Origin: Aporophyla lueneburgensis | Taxonomy: Eukaryota; Arthropoda; Insecta; Lepidoptera; Noctuidae | Assembly: GCA_932294355.1 (NCBI GenBank) | Contig: OW028752.1 | Location: 23,047,550-23,111,549, forward strand | Direction of reading: 5' to 3' | DNA: 64,000 bases | Shown: piece by piece, positions 1-10,564 of the stretch | How positions within the stretch are numbered: the stretch's first letter is position 1 | Layout of the letters: each line of letters opens with the position of its first letter | Position numbers and translations under genes: made by a program | The notes under the pieces: model-generated | Told to the model about the DNA's origin: nothing | What the model saw: only the letters and a program-made list of their open reading frames with translations | Database searches by the model: none

Positions 1-319
1 AATTGAAATCAATCAATAATTGCCGGAGATATTGCGGACATTAATACGAAAAAAAAAAAACACGAAAGAGAACTTATGTAAAACAGGCAATATTAATAAA
101 ATCAATTTGGATCTGTTTGAGGTGAAAATACGTTTGTAGCATGGATAAGTCTATCGGGAGTAATTTTGGGACTGTTTTAACTTTCCAATTTATCTTTATA
201 AATATTTCTTAAAACAAGATATCGAACGCACGTTAACCGATTCGTTGCGGATGGCACGTCTCCCGTGCCATCATCATCGTTAGATTTCCAATGTAAATTA
301 AAAACATTCAGGCCTAAAA

Positions 320-987
320 CATTTAACATTTTTTGTGTCATCGGTTCTGAGCTATGGATTAATAATGTGGGGAAACTCGACCGACGTCGATAGAGTTTTT
401 AAAATTCAAAAACGATGCATCCGGGTCATCAATAAGGCATGGTTTCTAGACAGTTGTCAACCTTTATTTAAAAAATATAAAATTCTTCCAATTCCTTGTA
501 TGTATATAAAAGATATCTGCATATTTACAAAAAAAAACACATGCACTACTTTAAACAACGTAGTGAGGTACTACCTAGACAAAAAAGGGCAAAATTTCGC
601 ATCAACCACCCTGTCATAAAGATGTGTATAAGAAAAATGTGTATAATATGTGTGTTTTAATTTATAATAACTTACCGAATGAACTGAAATTATTAAAGGG
701 TAATGTGTTTAAGACAAAATTGACAGAATGGCTTCTAAAGTGTTGTTTTTAGTGTAATTATTAATATACGAATATAACTAATATAAATTAAAATTTAAGT
801 ATGTAGTGAATAGCAATTGTATAATATTGAATGTAATTTAAAATGTAATCAATGTGCTATGTGTATAATGTATATGTATAATTAATATTTGCACGCTTGC
901 TCGCAGGCAGAATACAATTACTCTTAGGTTATAAGATCTCACCTTCACTAAAAATGTATTTCTTGCAAATAAACATTTGATTTGATT
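320..987 (+). mobile_element. 3' fragment of a jockey/CR1-group LINE
   Basis: The frame from about 335 to 616 encodes SYGLIMWGN followed by a KIQKRCIRVI stretch, the usual C-terminal thumb region of jockey/CR1/L2-type reverse transcriptases. After a frameshift near 620 the tail continues as YNNLPNELKLLKGNVFK up to a stop near 750. The 3' end at about 970-987 has an AATAAA-like signal (aaataaaca) followed by a short TTTGA repeat, a common LINE tail. The element is 5'-truncated and frame-broken, so it is dead. Inverted GC-rich words (cacgtctcccgtg near 256 and cacgggaggcgtg near 1030) flank it, so it may have landed inside an older palindromic repeat. The clade is inferred from motif resemblance. 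Confidence 0.7.
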
Positions 988-1288
988 TAAAAAATGGCTA
1001 AAATACTGTTTTTACGCATGGCTGAAAACACGGGAGGCGTGTCATCTAATCGTATGGCGCTTGGCACGGCACCCGTGTCACGTTATTTTTGTTCAGCGCC
1101 ACAGCTATAAGTTTGACAAATTGGACATCGCAAAAAATCGGTTAAACTCTTGAATAGCAATCATTTTCACTGATTTGGGATTTGTAGTAATATAATTATG
1201 TTCCCTAAAATCAATGTTTACTACTGATTATTCTGAAAAATACTACTCCTAAAGTGATAAATAAAACACCAAATAATAAAAAAGTAGC

Positions 1289-1361
1289 CGCCCGAACAGG
1301 GACTTGAACCCTGGACCCTTGGATTAAAAGTCCAATGCTCTACCGACTGAGCTATCCGGGC
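1289..1361 (-). tRNA. tRNA-Lys (anticodon UUU)
   Basis: Read on the minus strand this is a canonical 73-nt tRNA. The acceptor stem GCCCGGA pairs with TTCGGGC; the D-arm holds the A box (TAGCTCAGTCGG), the anticodon loop is CTTTTAA, and the T-arm holds the B box GGTTCAAGTCC. A run of six T (plus-strand A run at 1278-1283) follows within about 10 nt and is a good Pol III terminator. There is no intron, and CCA is not encoded, as expected for eukaryotes. It lies on the same strand as TP53BP1, downstream of its last visible exon and probably inside an intron of that gene. Confidence 0.95.
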
Positions 1362-1424
1362 CGTATCAAGCTTACCGAAATAGCGCTGTATATTGAACAG
1401 AGAATAAAAATAATAAAACTAAAC

Positions 1425-1500
1425 TGTATCGTGAGTCGCTAATCTAGAGGTCTCGAGCGCGCACTGCTGAGCCCTAAGTTCGATTCCCAAGTACAATTTT
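1425..1500 (+). repeat. tRNA-derived SINE head (weak)
   Basis: The stretch contains a B-box-like GTTCGATTCCC preceded by a degenerate A-box-like segment (gtcgctaatctagagg), followed by a T-rich run with TTG repeats. This looks like the head of a tRNA-derived SINE rather than a functional tRNA, because no acceptor stem closes it. Confidence 0.35.
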
Positions 1501-1658
1501 TTGTTGTTGTTTTGTTTTTCTTTACTAATTCCTCGAAAGTAGCCCGAGCTCTGATTTATGTCCGGTTTGTAGCAATCAGCGCCATCTTTTATAACGTGTT
1601 CCATTACATCACTTGTGATTTGCATATACGAAATGTGAATTGTCATAGACACTAGTTT

Positions 1659-2037
1659 AACTCCAATAAATGATACCTAAAACTAAAAGAATTATTCCAC
1701 TGTGTTCTATGCTCGTAATTATAGATCTGTAGGCCTAAAATCGCCAAATAAAGTAATTTCTCTAACTAAAACGATTAAATTCCTGAATTCCTTTATGATT
1801 CTGCCGTTTGACATTTAACTTCAATAAAGCAATTCGTAATTTGTGGACCATTTTATGAATCTCCATATACAAAACTGTCAAATAAATGATCTGCGTGCTG
1901 TGTATACAGATAATATTTTAAATTGTCAGTTTGTGACCAATGTACGATTTTAAATATGACTAATTAATCTATTAAGAATCTGCCAAAGCGATCTTTTTAG
2001 ACCCCCCGTTTTGTTTTAGGTATCATTGATTGGAGTT
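1659..2037. mobile_element. MITE with about 25-bp terminal inverted repeats
   Basis: Positions 1660-1684 and 2012-2036 are inverted copies that match at about 24 of 25 bases (outer word ACTCCAAT, inner word ATGATACCTAAAAC). The roughly 380-bp interior is AT-rich with no reading frame. No convincing target duplication is visible, so the superfamily is open. Confidence 0.55.
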
Positions 2038-2130
2038 GATATTTATCTTTTTTGAATGCATGACAATAAACCTTTTTCCTTATACATCAATGTATCATTT
2101 ATGTGTGATATAACGTGTTTTGTTTGTTAC

Positions 2131-5100
2131 CTGAAGTTCCGGAAGTAGACGCTTTAGGACTCTTCGGTGAGGCGACACGTTTGCGCGCGCTTGAACTGCC
2201 TTTGTCTCGGCTTCGAGCGCTGCGGGGACCCTGCAATCAACCAAAATAATTATTCAATAGGGAGAACTGGTATGAGAGTTCAATATAATATTTAGAAGAT
2301 CAAGCAAGTTACGAAACAGTATAAGTTTGAAAGAGTAGAAATTCATCAAAATGAATCATTAGAATTAATAAATATGTGCTTGAATTTCAAGTGCTACAAG
2401 GATATTTTCATGCTTGAATTTCATTGACAGGGGGTTGTTGGAAAAGATTTGCGAAACTCTAGAGCGCTTTTCACGAAGGAATTCCCTTCACTGCTCTGTT
2501 TGTAGCACAGCTAAATTCAAATTTTCTCCATGGACGTGACAATATGATTAAAATAAGATTTTTAGTATTTCCACACTTATACAAACACAAAATTTAGTGG
2601 TTGTTTTCCCAATTTAGTTTCGGTACAATCATTTCTCAAAAAATAAAATATAAAAAATTGGTAAATTTACAAACGTGAAAAACCGAACTCGAAAGCGATC
2701 TCGATAAAAAAACTTTACGTCTACAACTTATGTAAACAACAATATAATTATAGGAAGTACCTTTTAAGCAAAGCATTGCGAGTTCAGCTAAAACTGGAAA
2801 TGTATAGCTTGACTTGTCGCCGTGTGTACAAATTTTTCGAAATCTGAATGATGTTAGATCCGTTCCGAATGTTTGTTAGTACCTGTATAATATTGTCCAG
2901 GTCCAGTTCCCGGTGCGCGCGACGACGCGGCGTGGCTGGTGCGGCGGGAGATCGAGTCCGTGCCGCCTCCTTCAGCGAGCGTGCCTGGTCTTCCGTCAGG
3001 TACAGCTCGCTGGCTGTCACCATCACGAGCGTGTCGCTGGATAGCACATAGGGTTTAAAATTAATTGGACATATACATAGAAAGATAAGTATACATAGAG
3101 CAGTGGTGGCCCAGAGGTATCGGCTCCAACTTGTCGCGGGTTCGAATCCAGGCTTTGCCATGTGTAAATGATTTCATCACCACTGCTCTCGAAACGGTGA
3201 AGGAAAACATCGTGAGGAAACCCGCATGTCTTTTTTTTTCTGGATGGGAAATCATCAAATGACTTCTCCCGCTCTGGGCGGAGCGGGAGGGCGTGTCAGA
3301 ATTTTACTGACTAAAACCCACCCGTGTTCCATCAGCTGCCCGTGTGCCGGGGTCGCGGTATCTCGCTTGAACAATCCCGCATGTCTTAGAAACAAAAAAT
3401 CGAAGACATGTGACATCTACCAACCCGCACTGGGCCGGCGTGGTGGATTACGGCCCACTCCCTCTCACTGAGTCCTGGCCTGTGTCCCAGCAATGGGAAC
3501 AATTTAGGCTGATGATGATACATAGAAAAGGCATTGAAAAACCATTTCTTGCCTTTTCCCAACTATGTTGGGGTCGGCTTCCAGTCTAACCGGATGCAGC
3601 TGAGTACCAGTATTTTACATGGAGCGACTTCCTTTCTGACCTCCCCAACCCAGTTACTGGATAATACCCCTTGGTAAGACTGGTTGTCAGGCTTTCGGGC
3701 TTCTGCGACCCGTAACGACTGTCTAAGATCTACGAAAGACAGCCGGGACGTTTTAACGTACTTTCACTACCTGTAATGTCGTTTACAATTTAACTTTCAT
3801 TGATTTTCATTAATCCTCCAAAATCAAAGTGACATTTCATCGTATCGACATTATAAACCCTGAAGACGCAATGACTGCAATTGGAAGGGCTGTGGTAGAG
3901 AACCCCCATGTTAACCACCAGACAAGAACGGAGAATTCTTCCTGTACCTACTCTAACCGACACTTTATTGTTTTCCAATATACATGGGAACATATTCACG
4001 GGCACAGTTTTCTGACGACTGTACAATTTCATCTGTTTAGGCTGTTGCCCCTGTGATTCGTGGGTGCTGCTCTCGGGTACTTCAATGAGTTACGGTTTTT
4101 GTATATGAAAACTGTTTAATCCAGTGAATTAGCGTTTTTACAATGTTTCTAGTAGCGAAAGAAGTCGTTGTGTTTTTTTTCTTGAATTTCGGTTGAATAT
4201 AGCGAGAGAACCAAAAAGAACGGAGTGAACAGATGCGAAGAACCGCGAGCCGCTCCGTCGTCCGCGCACGGTGATTGGTCGACGCCGCGCCGCGGCTGCA
4301 GTTCATTCGCGATGCGACGATCGGTTGCCGATTCCAGGCGTAAGATGGCGTTGCGCGTCAAACATCATCCAAAATAGGCTTGATAGTGTCGTTAAATTGT
4401 AAACGACGCTACTAGTACTCAGGCTGGTCCTCAGTTTTTCTATATTTTTGTAGTGTTTCATCATTTTTTTTTGCGTCATATTACCGCAAATAAACGTATT
4501 TTCTTTCTTTCTTTCTTTTTACTCTTTTTGCCAAGAAATGTGGAAAAACGATATTTTAGAAAATGTCTTTAATTGAGTTTAGAATAAGTAATTTTCAGAT
4601 AAATTCGATTCAGTTGCCCTGATCATTTTTACTGGGCTCAAATGAAATCTTCTCTCCATAGTAACGTTCTTTTGTATTGATTCCGCTGGTGTGGCAGAAA
4701 TTGTACTAAATTGGCCTCATAATCCTTGCATGATATAAACACCATATTCTTCATGTTTCCCATAAACTTTGGCAAACGCTTATATAGCTTCTACAAATCA
4801 AAGTTAAAAATAAGAACAAGATTTTTATTAACTGGCAGAAACATGTTTGACACTTTTGATGTGTGTTTTTGTTATGCTAAACGTTTTTAGTGATTTGAGG
4901 TGCAAACAGCCCTACAACTGATAATTAAAACAGTATTTAAGTTATCTCTTTTCGAATTATTCATGAAGACGCGTTAAAACAACATGTGCCTGATATATTT
5001 TTCTCAAACTTAACTAAAAAAATGAAATGGATAATCCATTGAGCTATAAAATGAAATCGTAAAGGTAAATTACTCACCCATCAGTAGTGCATTTGTAAGT

Positions 5101-8100
5101 CACAGTCCCACTATCATTTTCCTCAACACCAAGCACCAATCCAGGTTCATAATTCTGTTCCTCATCCACCATAGCATACACCGACTGTCCCTCCAAAGGC
5201 AACGTCTTCATATCACCAAATATTATGAAGTCGTCCAACAACACCTTGCTTTGGCCGTCATCGAATTTGATCAAATATTTGTTTAGCTCGGTTATCTCCA
5301 ACACTTTGCCTGAGTAATAACGTTTGTCCACCCATTTAGCCAACACCACAGTATCTGGCGCAAATCCTGGGAATTCCGGCTTTACGGCTACTTTTTCAAC
5401 TGGGGTCGCTGGTCGTGGTGACGTTGGTCGTCGTTTTGTCTTCAATTTGCTCACAGATTTTGGCGTAGCAACCAAAGAAGACAAAGGCTTCTCATCTTTA
5501 GGGGATTTCACTGGGGATTCTTTGCCGTTTTCGCCGTTAGTTGGCACCATTTCTGGGGAGTTCATTCCGTGCATGTATTCCGGTTCTTCAGGTTGAGTTG
5601 GCAGCAAAGCTCGCTTAGTTTTCCCGGCTATGTGCCGTCGACCTCGCACCCGAGTCTTCTTCAACGAGCTCTTTGGCGTCACCTTATCGCATTTGTTCAC
5701 TTCCTCCGGACTAGCATTCCCGTTACTCATGGTGCTATCATTAGAAACAGACGTTTGAATTCCAACGGAGACTTTATCGTCACTCAGTCCTTCATCTACT
5801 GAAGAATCTCGCAAATGCGAGAACATGTCTTGTAGCTTCTTCAGTAAAGCTTCATATCCCTTGACGGATGTTGTTGGGTTCGCGATCGATTTTCGCGGCG
5901 GCTGCGGTACTACAAATGCGCCGTCACTTGTTCGGTTGCTTGAAGTTGACGTTGAACTGACTGTGGAAGCAAAAGAGGTTCTATTCGGCAAATTGATCAT
6001 CCCGCCACTGGTAACGCTTGACGGAGAATTGCTGACAGACACATCAGCCATGTACGGGTCTATCGTAAACCTTTTAGAAATCCTTTGGTATTCCCTACAC
6101 ATGTCCATTCCGAGATCATTATCTGTTCGCACAACATAAAGAGAGAGGAATTCGTTGTCTTCATTGTGACTAATATGAACGTCAAACACTGGTATTTGTG
6201 GCGTGTTGATTGGCAAAGAATGGCCGTTTGGAAGCGGCGAAATCGTCGACGGAGTAGCATTGTTGCTGGACCGGAAAGACTCATTCCTCCCTTTTTTGCT
6301 CTTAATAGAGTTAAGTTTCGTCATATCGGGAGTGCTATCACTGTCCTCCGCACTTGTCTTGCCTTCCACAATCTCAGATGGAGTAGATGAGTCTCCATTG
6401 GAAAGTTTCGATATCAATTTGGATGCGACAGTTGGCATCACGTGTTCTGGGCTCTCCAAGTTAAGTGAACCGACGCTATCAGTGCTTTCCAGGTCTGTAG
6501 TGTTCTCTATAGGACAATCCTTTGATCTCGGTTGCGAGTAGTTGCCCTGGTCTGAGTATTTGTACCCTTCGCTTCTAGTTTCGCTTATTTTTCCAGGATT
6601 GAGTTCTTCGTTCCTATTCTTAACAAGCACTGGGTCGCTGTTGCTCGGAGTTTTTTCTTTATTGCCGTTTTCGATGATGTCAAGGGTCGGCGAAAGTTCT
6701 AGATGGAATCCTTGGGAGTCGTCTAACTCCGAATTTTCCTCGGCAATTGTCTCTGGGACTTTCGGGGGCGGCATTTCTGAGATGAACTCTATGCTGGGTC
6801 GCGAACTCGAACTGTCGGAGACAACTAGGACCTCTTTTGGCTCCTCTTTGGCCAGTTCTATTTGAACTTTGAGCGGTGTTTTCCTGGATTTGGTGATGTC
6901 GACGCTTGCTGGTCGGGATATCGGGGTCTTTGGCGTTTTGGGTTTGTGTATTTCAGCGCTGTTAGATCTTTTAAGTCTCCTAGGACTGGAGCGCAAGGGA
7001 GTACGCACGCGGGAGGTCGATGGAAGCTCAAGGTCTTCAAGCTTCCGTTTGGTTGCGCTTGTGATCTCGGACACTTCATTGTCCAGCGATTGGGTAGATA
7101 CGGCGAACTCATCGTCGGTCAGTTCTAGCTTCTGGATCTTCGCGCTGCTGTCTGAAGGGTCGTCTGACAGTTTCCTTTTTGGTTGTGGGGTTGGTTCTTC
7201 TGTAATTTATTAAAGTGATTGTTTAGTATTTAAATAAGTGAAAGTGTGTTTTGTTCACGACAGTTAGATTATTCTAAATGTACCTCTTGTATCTGACGAA
7301 ATAACGTTGATCTCGTCAGTTTCACTGCTAATAGTCTGAAAATGTAAAAATATACTCAATAAAACAAAAGGTAACATACATTTATAAATGTCTACACCAA
7401 ACAAATTATACCATTATTTAAATTTATTTTTTAAAGGCTCACATATTATGGATGTTGTAAACTTTGCGGTATCTATTTTAAGTACATTTTACATGGTAAC
7501 ATGGGTAAGATCAGTAAACATTCCATCATGGGATTAAACTTCACTAGGTAGAACTAGTAACTGTTAACTAACCACAATGTCGTCATCAGGCTCATAAACA
7601 GGACTATCTGGGAACAGATTTTGAGAATCATCCTTATTTTCTTTAGTTCCCAAATTGTCTCCTGTAGAATCCACAAGCGGCACTTGAGGGGTTGGTTCTG
7701 AAAAATAAACAATTTTAAAATTGGTTGTATTATTATCTGTCAAAACTATGAAATAGTGATGTATCTGAAACATTAACCGATGACCACCCTATGATGTGTA
7801 GGGCAGTCGTAATGAGAAAAAATATTGTGATACATTGTCGTATGGTCAAATAAGTTAAATAATTCAGTCAGAAAGAATAAATTTACAATAAAAGTTACTT
7901 TTTTTCTTAAAGTCATATTCTTGTTTATATTTAAAATTTATGAGGCTGATTGATTTTATTCTATTATTTAATTTTAAAAATACGCAAACGGCTATTTAAA
8001 ATAAAAGTGCAAGTGGTTCAACAGACTCGCTAATCGCTATCAAGGATATAACACTCAAGAGGCACATTATTATACAAGTTATTCAACACAACTTTTGTCT

Positions 8101-10329
8101 AAACTAGTTCCTATACCAACATGTTGCAACTTGTCTGAAACGGACCCAGCAGAGCGGTGTTATGTTAGGCATTCTATGTTCAAGGTCTTTGATAATTACT
8201 ATTTTGAGTTTTAATGTGGGACGGGTTGGAATGATGCTATTAAAATATGTTTATATTTTAAACAGTACATACAGAAAATTCTATTTAAACAATTAATGAC
8301 CAATCTACAGTATCAGATAATTACAAGTTTTCAAAAAAATCTTTGACGCATGGACTGACATAATTTAATTAATATTTTTTTGAAAATAACCTAACTTCAC
8401 TCCTGTAGTCCCCGAGGTTTCGGCAGAGGTGCACCTATGTATACCTAGTATGTATAAAAGGATGATGACTTTAAATGTATGGAAGCTGGTACTCGCTCCA
8501 ATAGGAATAAACAATGAAACATTAGAAGGGGATTAAGTTTGGTACAAGAATTCCAATGATCCTTCTTGTTTCCTTGTCCGATGTGAGTAATACAGGATAG
8601 ACTTTAAATGTATGGAAGCTGGTACTCTCTCCAATAGGAATAAACAATGAAACATTAGAAGGGGATTAAGTTTGGTACAAGAATTCCAATGATCCTTCTT
8701 GTTTCCTTGTCCGATGTGAGTAATACAGGATAGACTTTAAATGTATGGAAGCTGGTACTCTCTCCAATAGGAATAAACAATGAAACATTAGAAGGGGATT
8801 AAGTTTGGTACAAGAATTCCAATGATCCTTCTTGTTTCCTTGTCCGATGTGAGTAATACAGGATAGACGTTGAGACCAGGGAATAAGGAAAGCTACCATA
8901 ACTGTAGTAGCTATGGGAAAATGTTCTTACGAGTCTGTATTTAAGTTCTTGAGTAATTGCGAACTGCATTTATATATTTTGGAAAAATGGTACAGTCAGC
9001 TAGAGAAACTTATATTGCTAACTCATGCAATTTCACAGGTTCAACGGTACTTTTGGACCAACTGAGGTAAGGTGCTAGAAGAGTCAGAAATGGCAAACAT
9101 TTCTCATACCCAGATTTCTGATGATGATGATGATGATGATCTTTTACGATGTTTGCTAGTAATTATTACATCGACTAATCCACACACGGCCGGCATGGTG
9201 GATTACACATGACCATTGGAGAAGGTTAACGATATAAGCATCATCCTTTTCCCAGTAACGTTTAAGACCATAATATTGCCATCTACCGGACACAATCTAA
9301 GATTTGAACAGCTCCTGAAAATTTTCTGAGGGAAAACCCAAAAATGTTGCCCGAACCTGAGAATCAAACCCAGTACTTAAGCGAACAAACCCTCACGCTT
9401 GGCAATCACTAAACCAATGAGGATAAGATTTTAACTGAATCAATAAAAAAGGTCGTAATTTGTAATTAAGATTCAATAATGTTAGTTACTTAAGTGTACC
9501 TAACATTATTTTAGTTTTTAGTAGCATGTTTACCGGATGCTTGTTCTCTCATTGCTAAATACAGGGTGATAGGTACTGAATTGAACAGGTTGCTCGTTTA
9601 TGTCCCAGTCACCCTGTATGGTTCATTATGACTTGTATCAATGTATGTGGGTTACCGCACATTCATACAATTTTAATAAATGAAAGCTTTCTATGTAGAA
9701 ATGTAAAATCTATTTTTGGTATTCTCTATTTGAAAAAAGCAGTCCATCAATGAAACCTAAATCTATGATACAGAACTGGCACAATGAGTCCAACTTTCAT
9801 TATAACCTAAAAAATAAGATAAACCACGAATTAGTTAGGTTTGGATATACGCGTAATATCGCGGAACATTCATGAGAGACCTATATCTATTGCTATGTGT
9901 TAGAAGAAACAACAAAAGCGACAATAAGCGGATATGTATTTGTAACTCAAAAATAGATACAAAACCTTATTGATGTTTGGATTATAACCCGACCAACAAA
10001 AATAGGTCGATACTAGGGCAAGTAAAAATTTGTTGATTTAACAGTTTTGTTAATTTTATGAATATCTTCGTTTACAGAATAAGAGACTACATCAAAAATA
10101 TAATATTGTGGTATATATTTCCAGTACACTCGCTAGTAACTGAGAAAATAAACGATAATTCTTATTGGATTGAAAGTTACATGACGACATTTTAATTTCG
10201 GTCGGATTATACAAAAGAACGTCAAACATGAGTGTGAAAATAAGTGGCAATTACTAAATGAATACTACCGTTACCTGACTCTGGTAAGTTGCACTCCATT
10301 TCAACGATGGTGTCCTTGCTTTCTTCCAT
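2131..10329 (-). CDS. TP53BP1: TP53-binding protein 1 orthologue (C-terminus outside window)
   Basis: Chromatin reader of the DNA double-strand break response. Six minus-strand exons with GT-AG borders join in frame: 10329-10275 (start MEESKDTIVEMEC), 7697-7573, 7335-7284, 7199-5078, 3036-2883 and 2230-2131, giving 869 codons so far. The N-terminal part is low-complexity and Ser/Thr/Pro-rich. Near the end of exon 4 lies a tandem Tudor region (VVLAKWVDKRYYSGKV, then IKFDDGQ, then the second fold), completed by ELYLTEDQARSLKE in exon 5. The next motif, ELDLDNII followed by a basic GPRSARSRDK stretch across the exon 5/6 joint, matches the ubiquitin-dependent recruitment motif of vertebrate 53BP1. 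Of the aromatic cage, W, Y, F and D are present; the position of the last Tyr appears to be Gln. The BRCT repeats must lie left of position 1. The first exon is only about 235 bp from a transposon insertion. Confidence 0.9.
3097..3525 (+). repeat. tRNA-derived SINE, split by a LINE fragment
   Basis: The head has an A-box-like tggcccagagg and a B-box GGTTCGAATCC (near 3141); the body contains ggtgaaggaaaacatcgtga and continues after an insertion (3231-3375) as far as a gctgatgatgat tail. Related copies lie at about 24,785 and 61,731 on the other strand. It sits some 60 bp upstream of the splice acceptor of TP53BP1 exon 5. Confidence 0.7.
3231..3375 (-). mobile_element. R1-clade LINE 3' end, 145 bp
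   Basis: This is the 3' terminus of the LINE family best seen at 43,529-45,330. The poly(A) tail is the T run at 3231-3239, then comes the conserved hairpin (inverted words CTCCCGCTC and GAGCGGGAG). It is flanked by CCCGCATGTC at 3221-3230 and 3376-3385, a clear target duplication inside the SINE. Confidence 0.8.
3544..3750 (+). repeat. Lepidopteran repeat (tgttggggtcggcttcc family)
   Basis: Interspersed repeat with the words ttcccaactatgttgggg, ggatgcagctgagtacc, cagttactggataa and gactgg..gtcaggctt. Relatives in this window: 24,222-24,375, 42,487-42,590, 60,840-61,250, 62,745-62,903 and 63,157-63,290. No coding capacity is seen; class unknown. Confidence 0.55.
3751..5077. other. Rest of TP53BP1 intron 4; GC-rich patch and (TTTC)n
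   Basis: No exon is recognised. A GC- and CpG-rich patch lies at about 4215-4360, unusual for this AT-rich neighbourhood, followed by a (TTTC)n microsatellite at 4495-4520. The open frames on both strands in the patch are short and match nothing I know. A promoter of a non-coding transcript or an old repeat are both possible. Confidence 0.4.
7698..8467. other. TP53BP1 intron 1, left part: nothing recognised
   Basis: AT-rich intron sequence with no reading frame, RNA gene or clear repeat that I can identify. Confidence 0.4.
8468..8866. repeat. Tandem repeat, three exact-length 133-bp units
   Basis: Units start at 8468, 8601 and 8734, each beginning actttaaatgtatgg and ending aatacaggatag, so the array is exactly 3 x 133 bp. 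The copies are almost identical; one visible change is 'ctcgctcc' in unit 1 against 'ctctctcc' in the others. A minus-strand frame runs through units because the period leaves remainder 1 modulo 3, but it is not protein-like. The array lies in TP53BP1 intron 1. Confidence 0.9.
8867..10274. other. TP53BP1 intron 1, right part: (GAT)n and SINE-like pieces
   Basis: Contains (GAT)n at 9121-9141, then a SINE-like body with a reversed B-box (gagaatcaaacccag, about 9360-9374) ending near 9420. No exon is recognised between 9420 and 10274. Confidence 0.4.
9560..9618. mobile_element. Very short palindromic MITE-like element
   Basis: The 59-bp stretch starts TACAGGGTGA and ends TCACCCTGTA, perfect inverted ends of 10 bp. 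TA at each outer edge would fit a mariner/Tc1-type target, but the size is very small. Confidence 0.35.
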
Positions 10330-10564
10330 AATTTATTCAATCAAAAACAAGTAATTGATCCAAAAGTGGCGCGAGTTAACACCGTAACATCTGTCACTTT
10401 GAGTACGATGAATCTTTAAACATTTCTAAGTAGATAAATAAATATAGAAATAACACAATAGAATAACTGGAACTAATACACGTTGAGATTATAACAAAAC
10501 GCGGGAAACTACGTAAAATTATATTTTTGTAAATTTTGCGAACACACCGACATAAGCAGACCGC

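Noticed and set aside
1425..1500. Second tRNA gene
   Set aside because: Has a B-box-like word but no paired acceptor stem; treated as a SINE head.
1419..1652. 77-codon minus frame near the tRNA
   Set aside because: Overlaps a SINE-like head and AT-rich sequence, no splice signals or motifs.
2784..3161. 125-codon minus frame at TP53BP1 exon 5 taken as a separate gene
   Set aside because: Only 2,883-3,036 is exon; the rest is intron and SINE sequence, and splice sites bound the exon in the right phases.
5324..6865. Several plus-strand frames of 90-112 codons across the TP53BP1 exon 4
   Set aside because: Antisense shadows of a 2.1 kb exon; no motifs.
8666..8899. 77-codon minus frame with a repeated protein sequence
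   Set aside because: It is an effect of the 133-bp tandem repeat; the repeat length is not a multiple of three and the composition is not protein-like.
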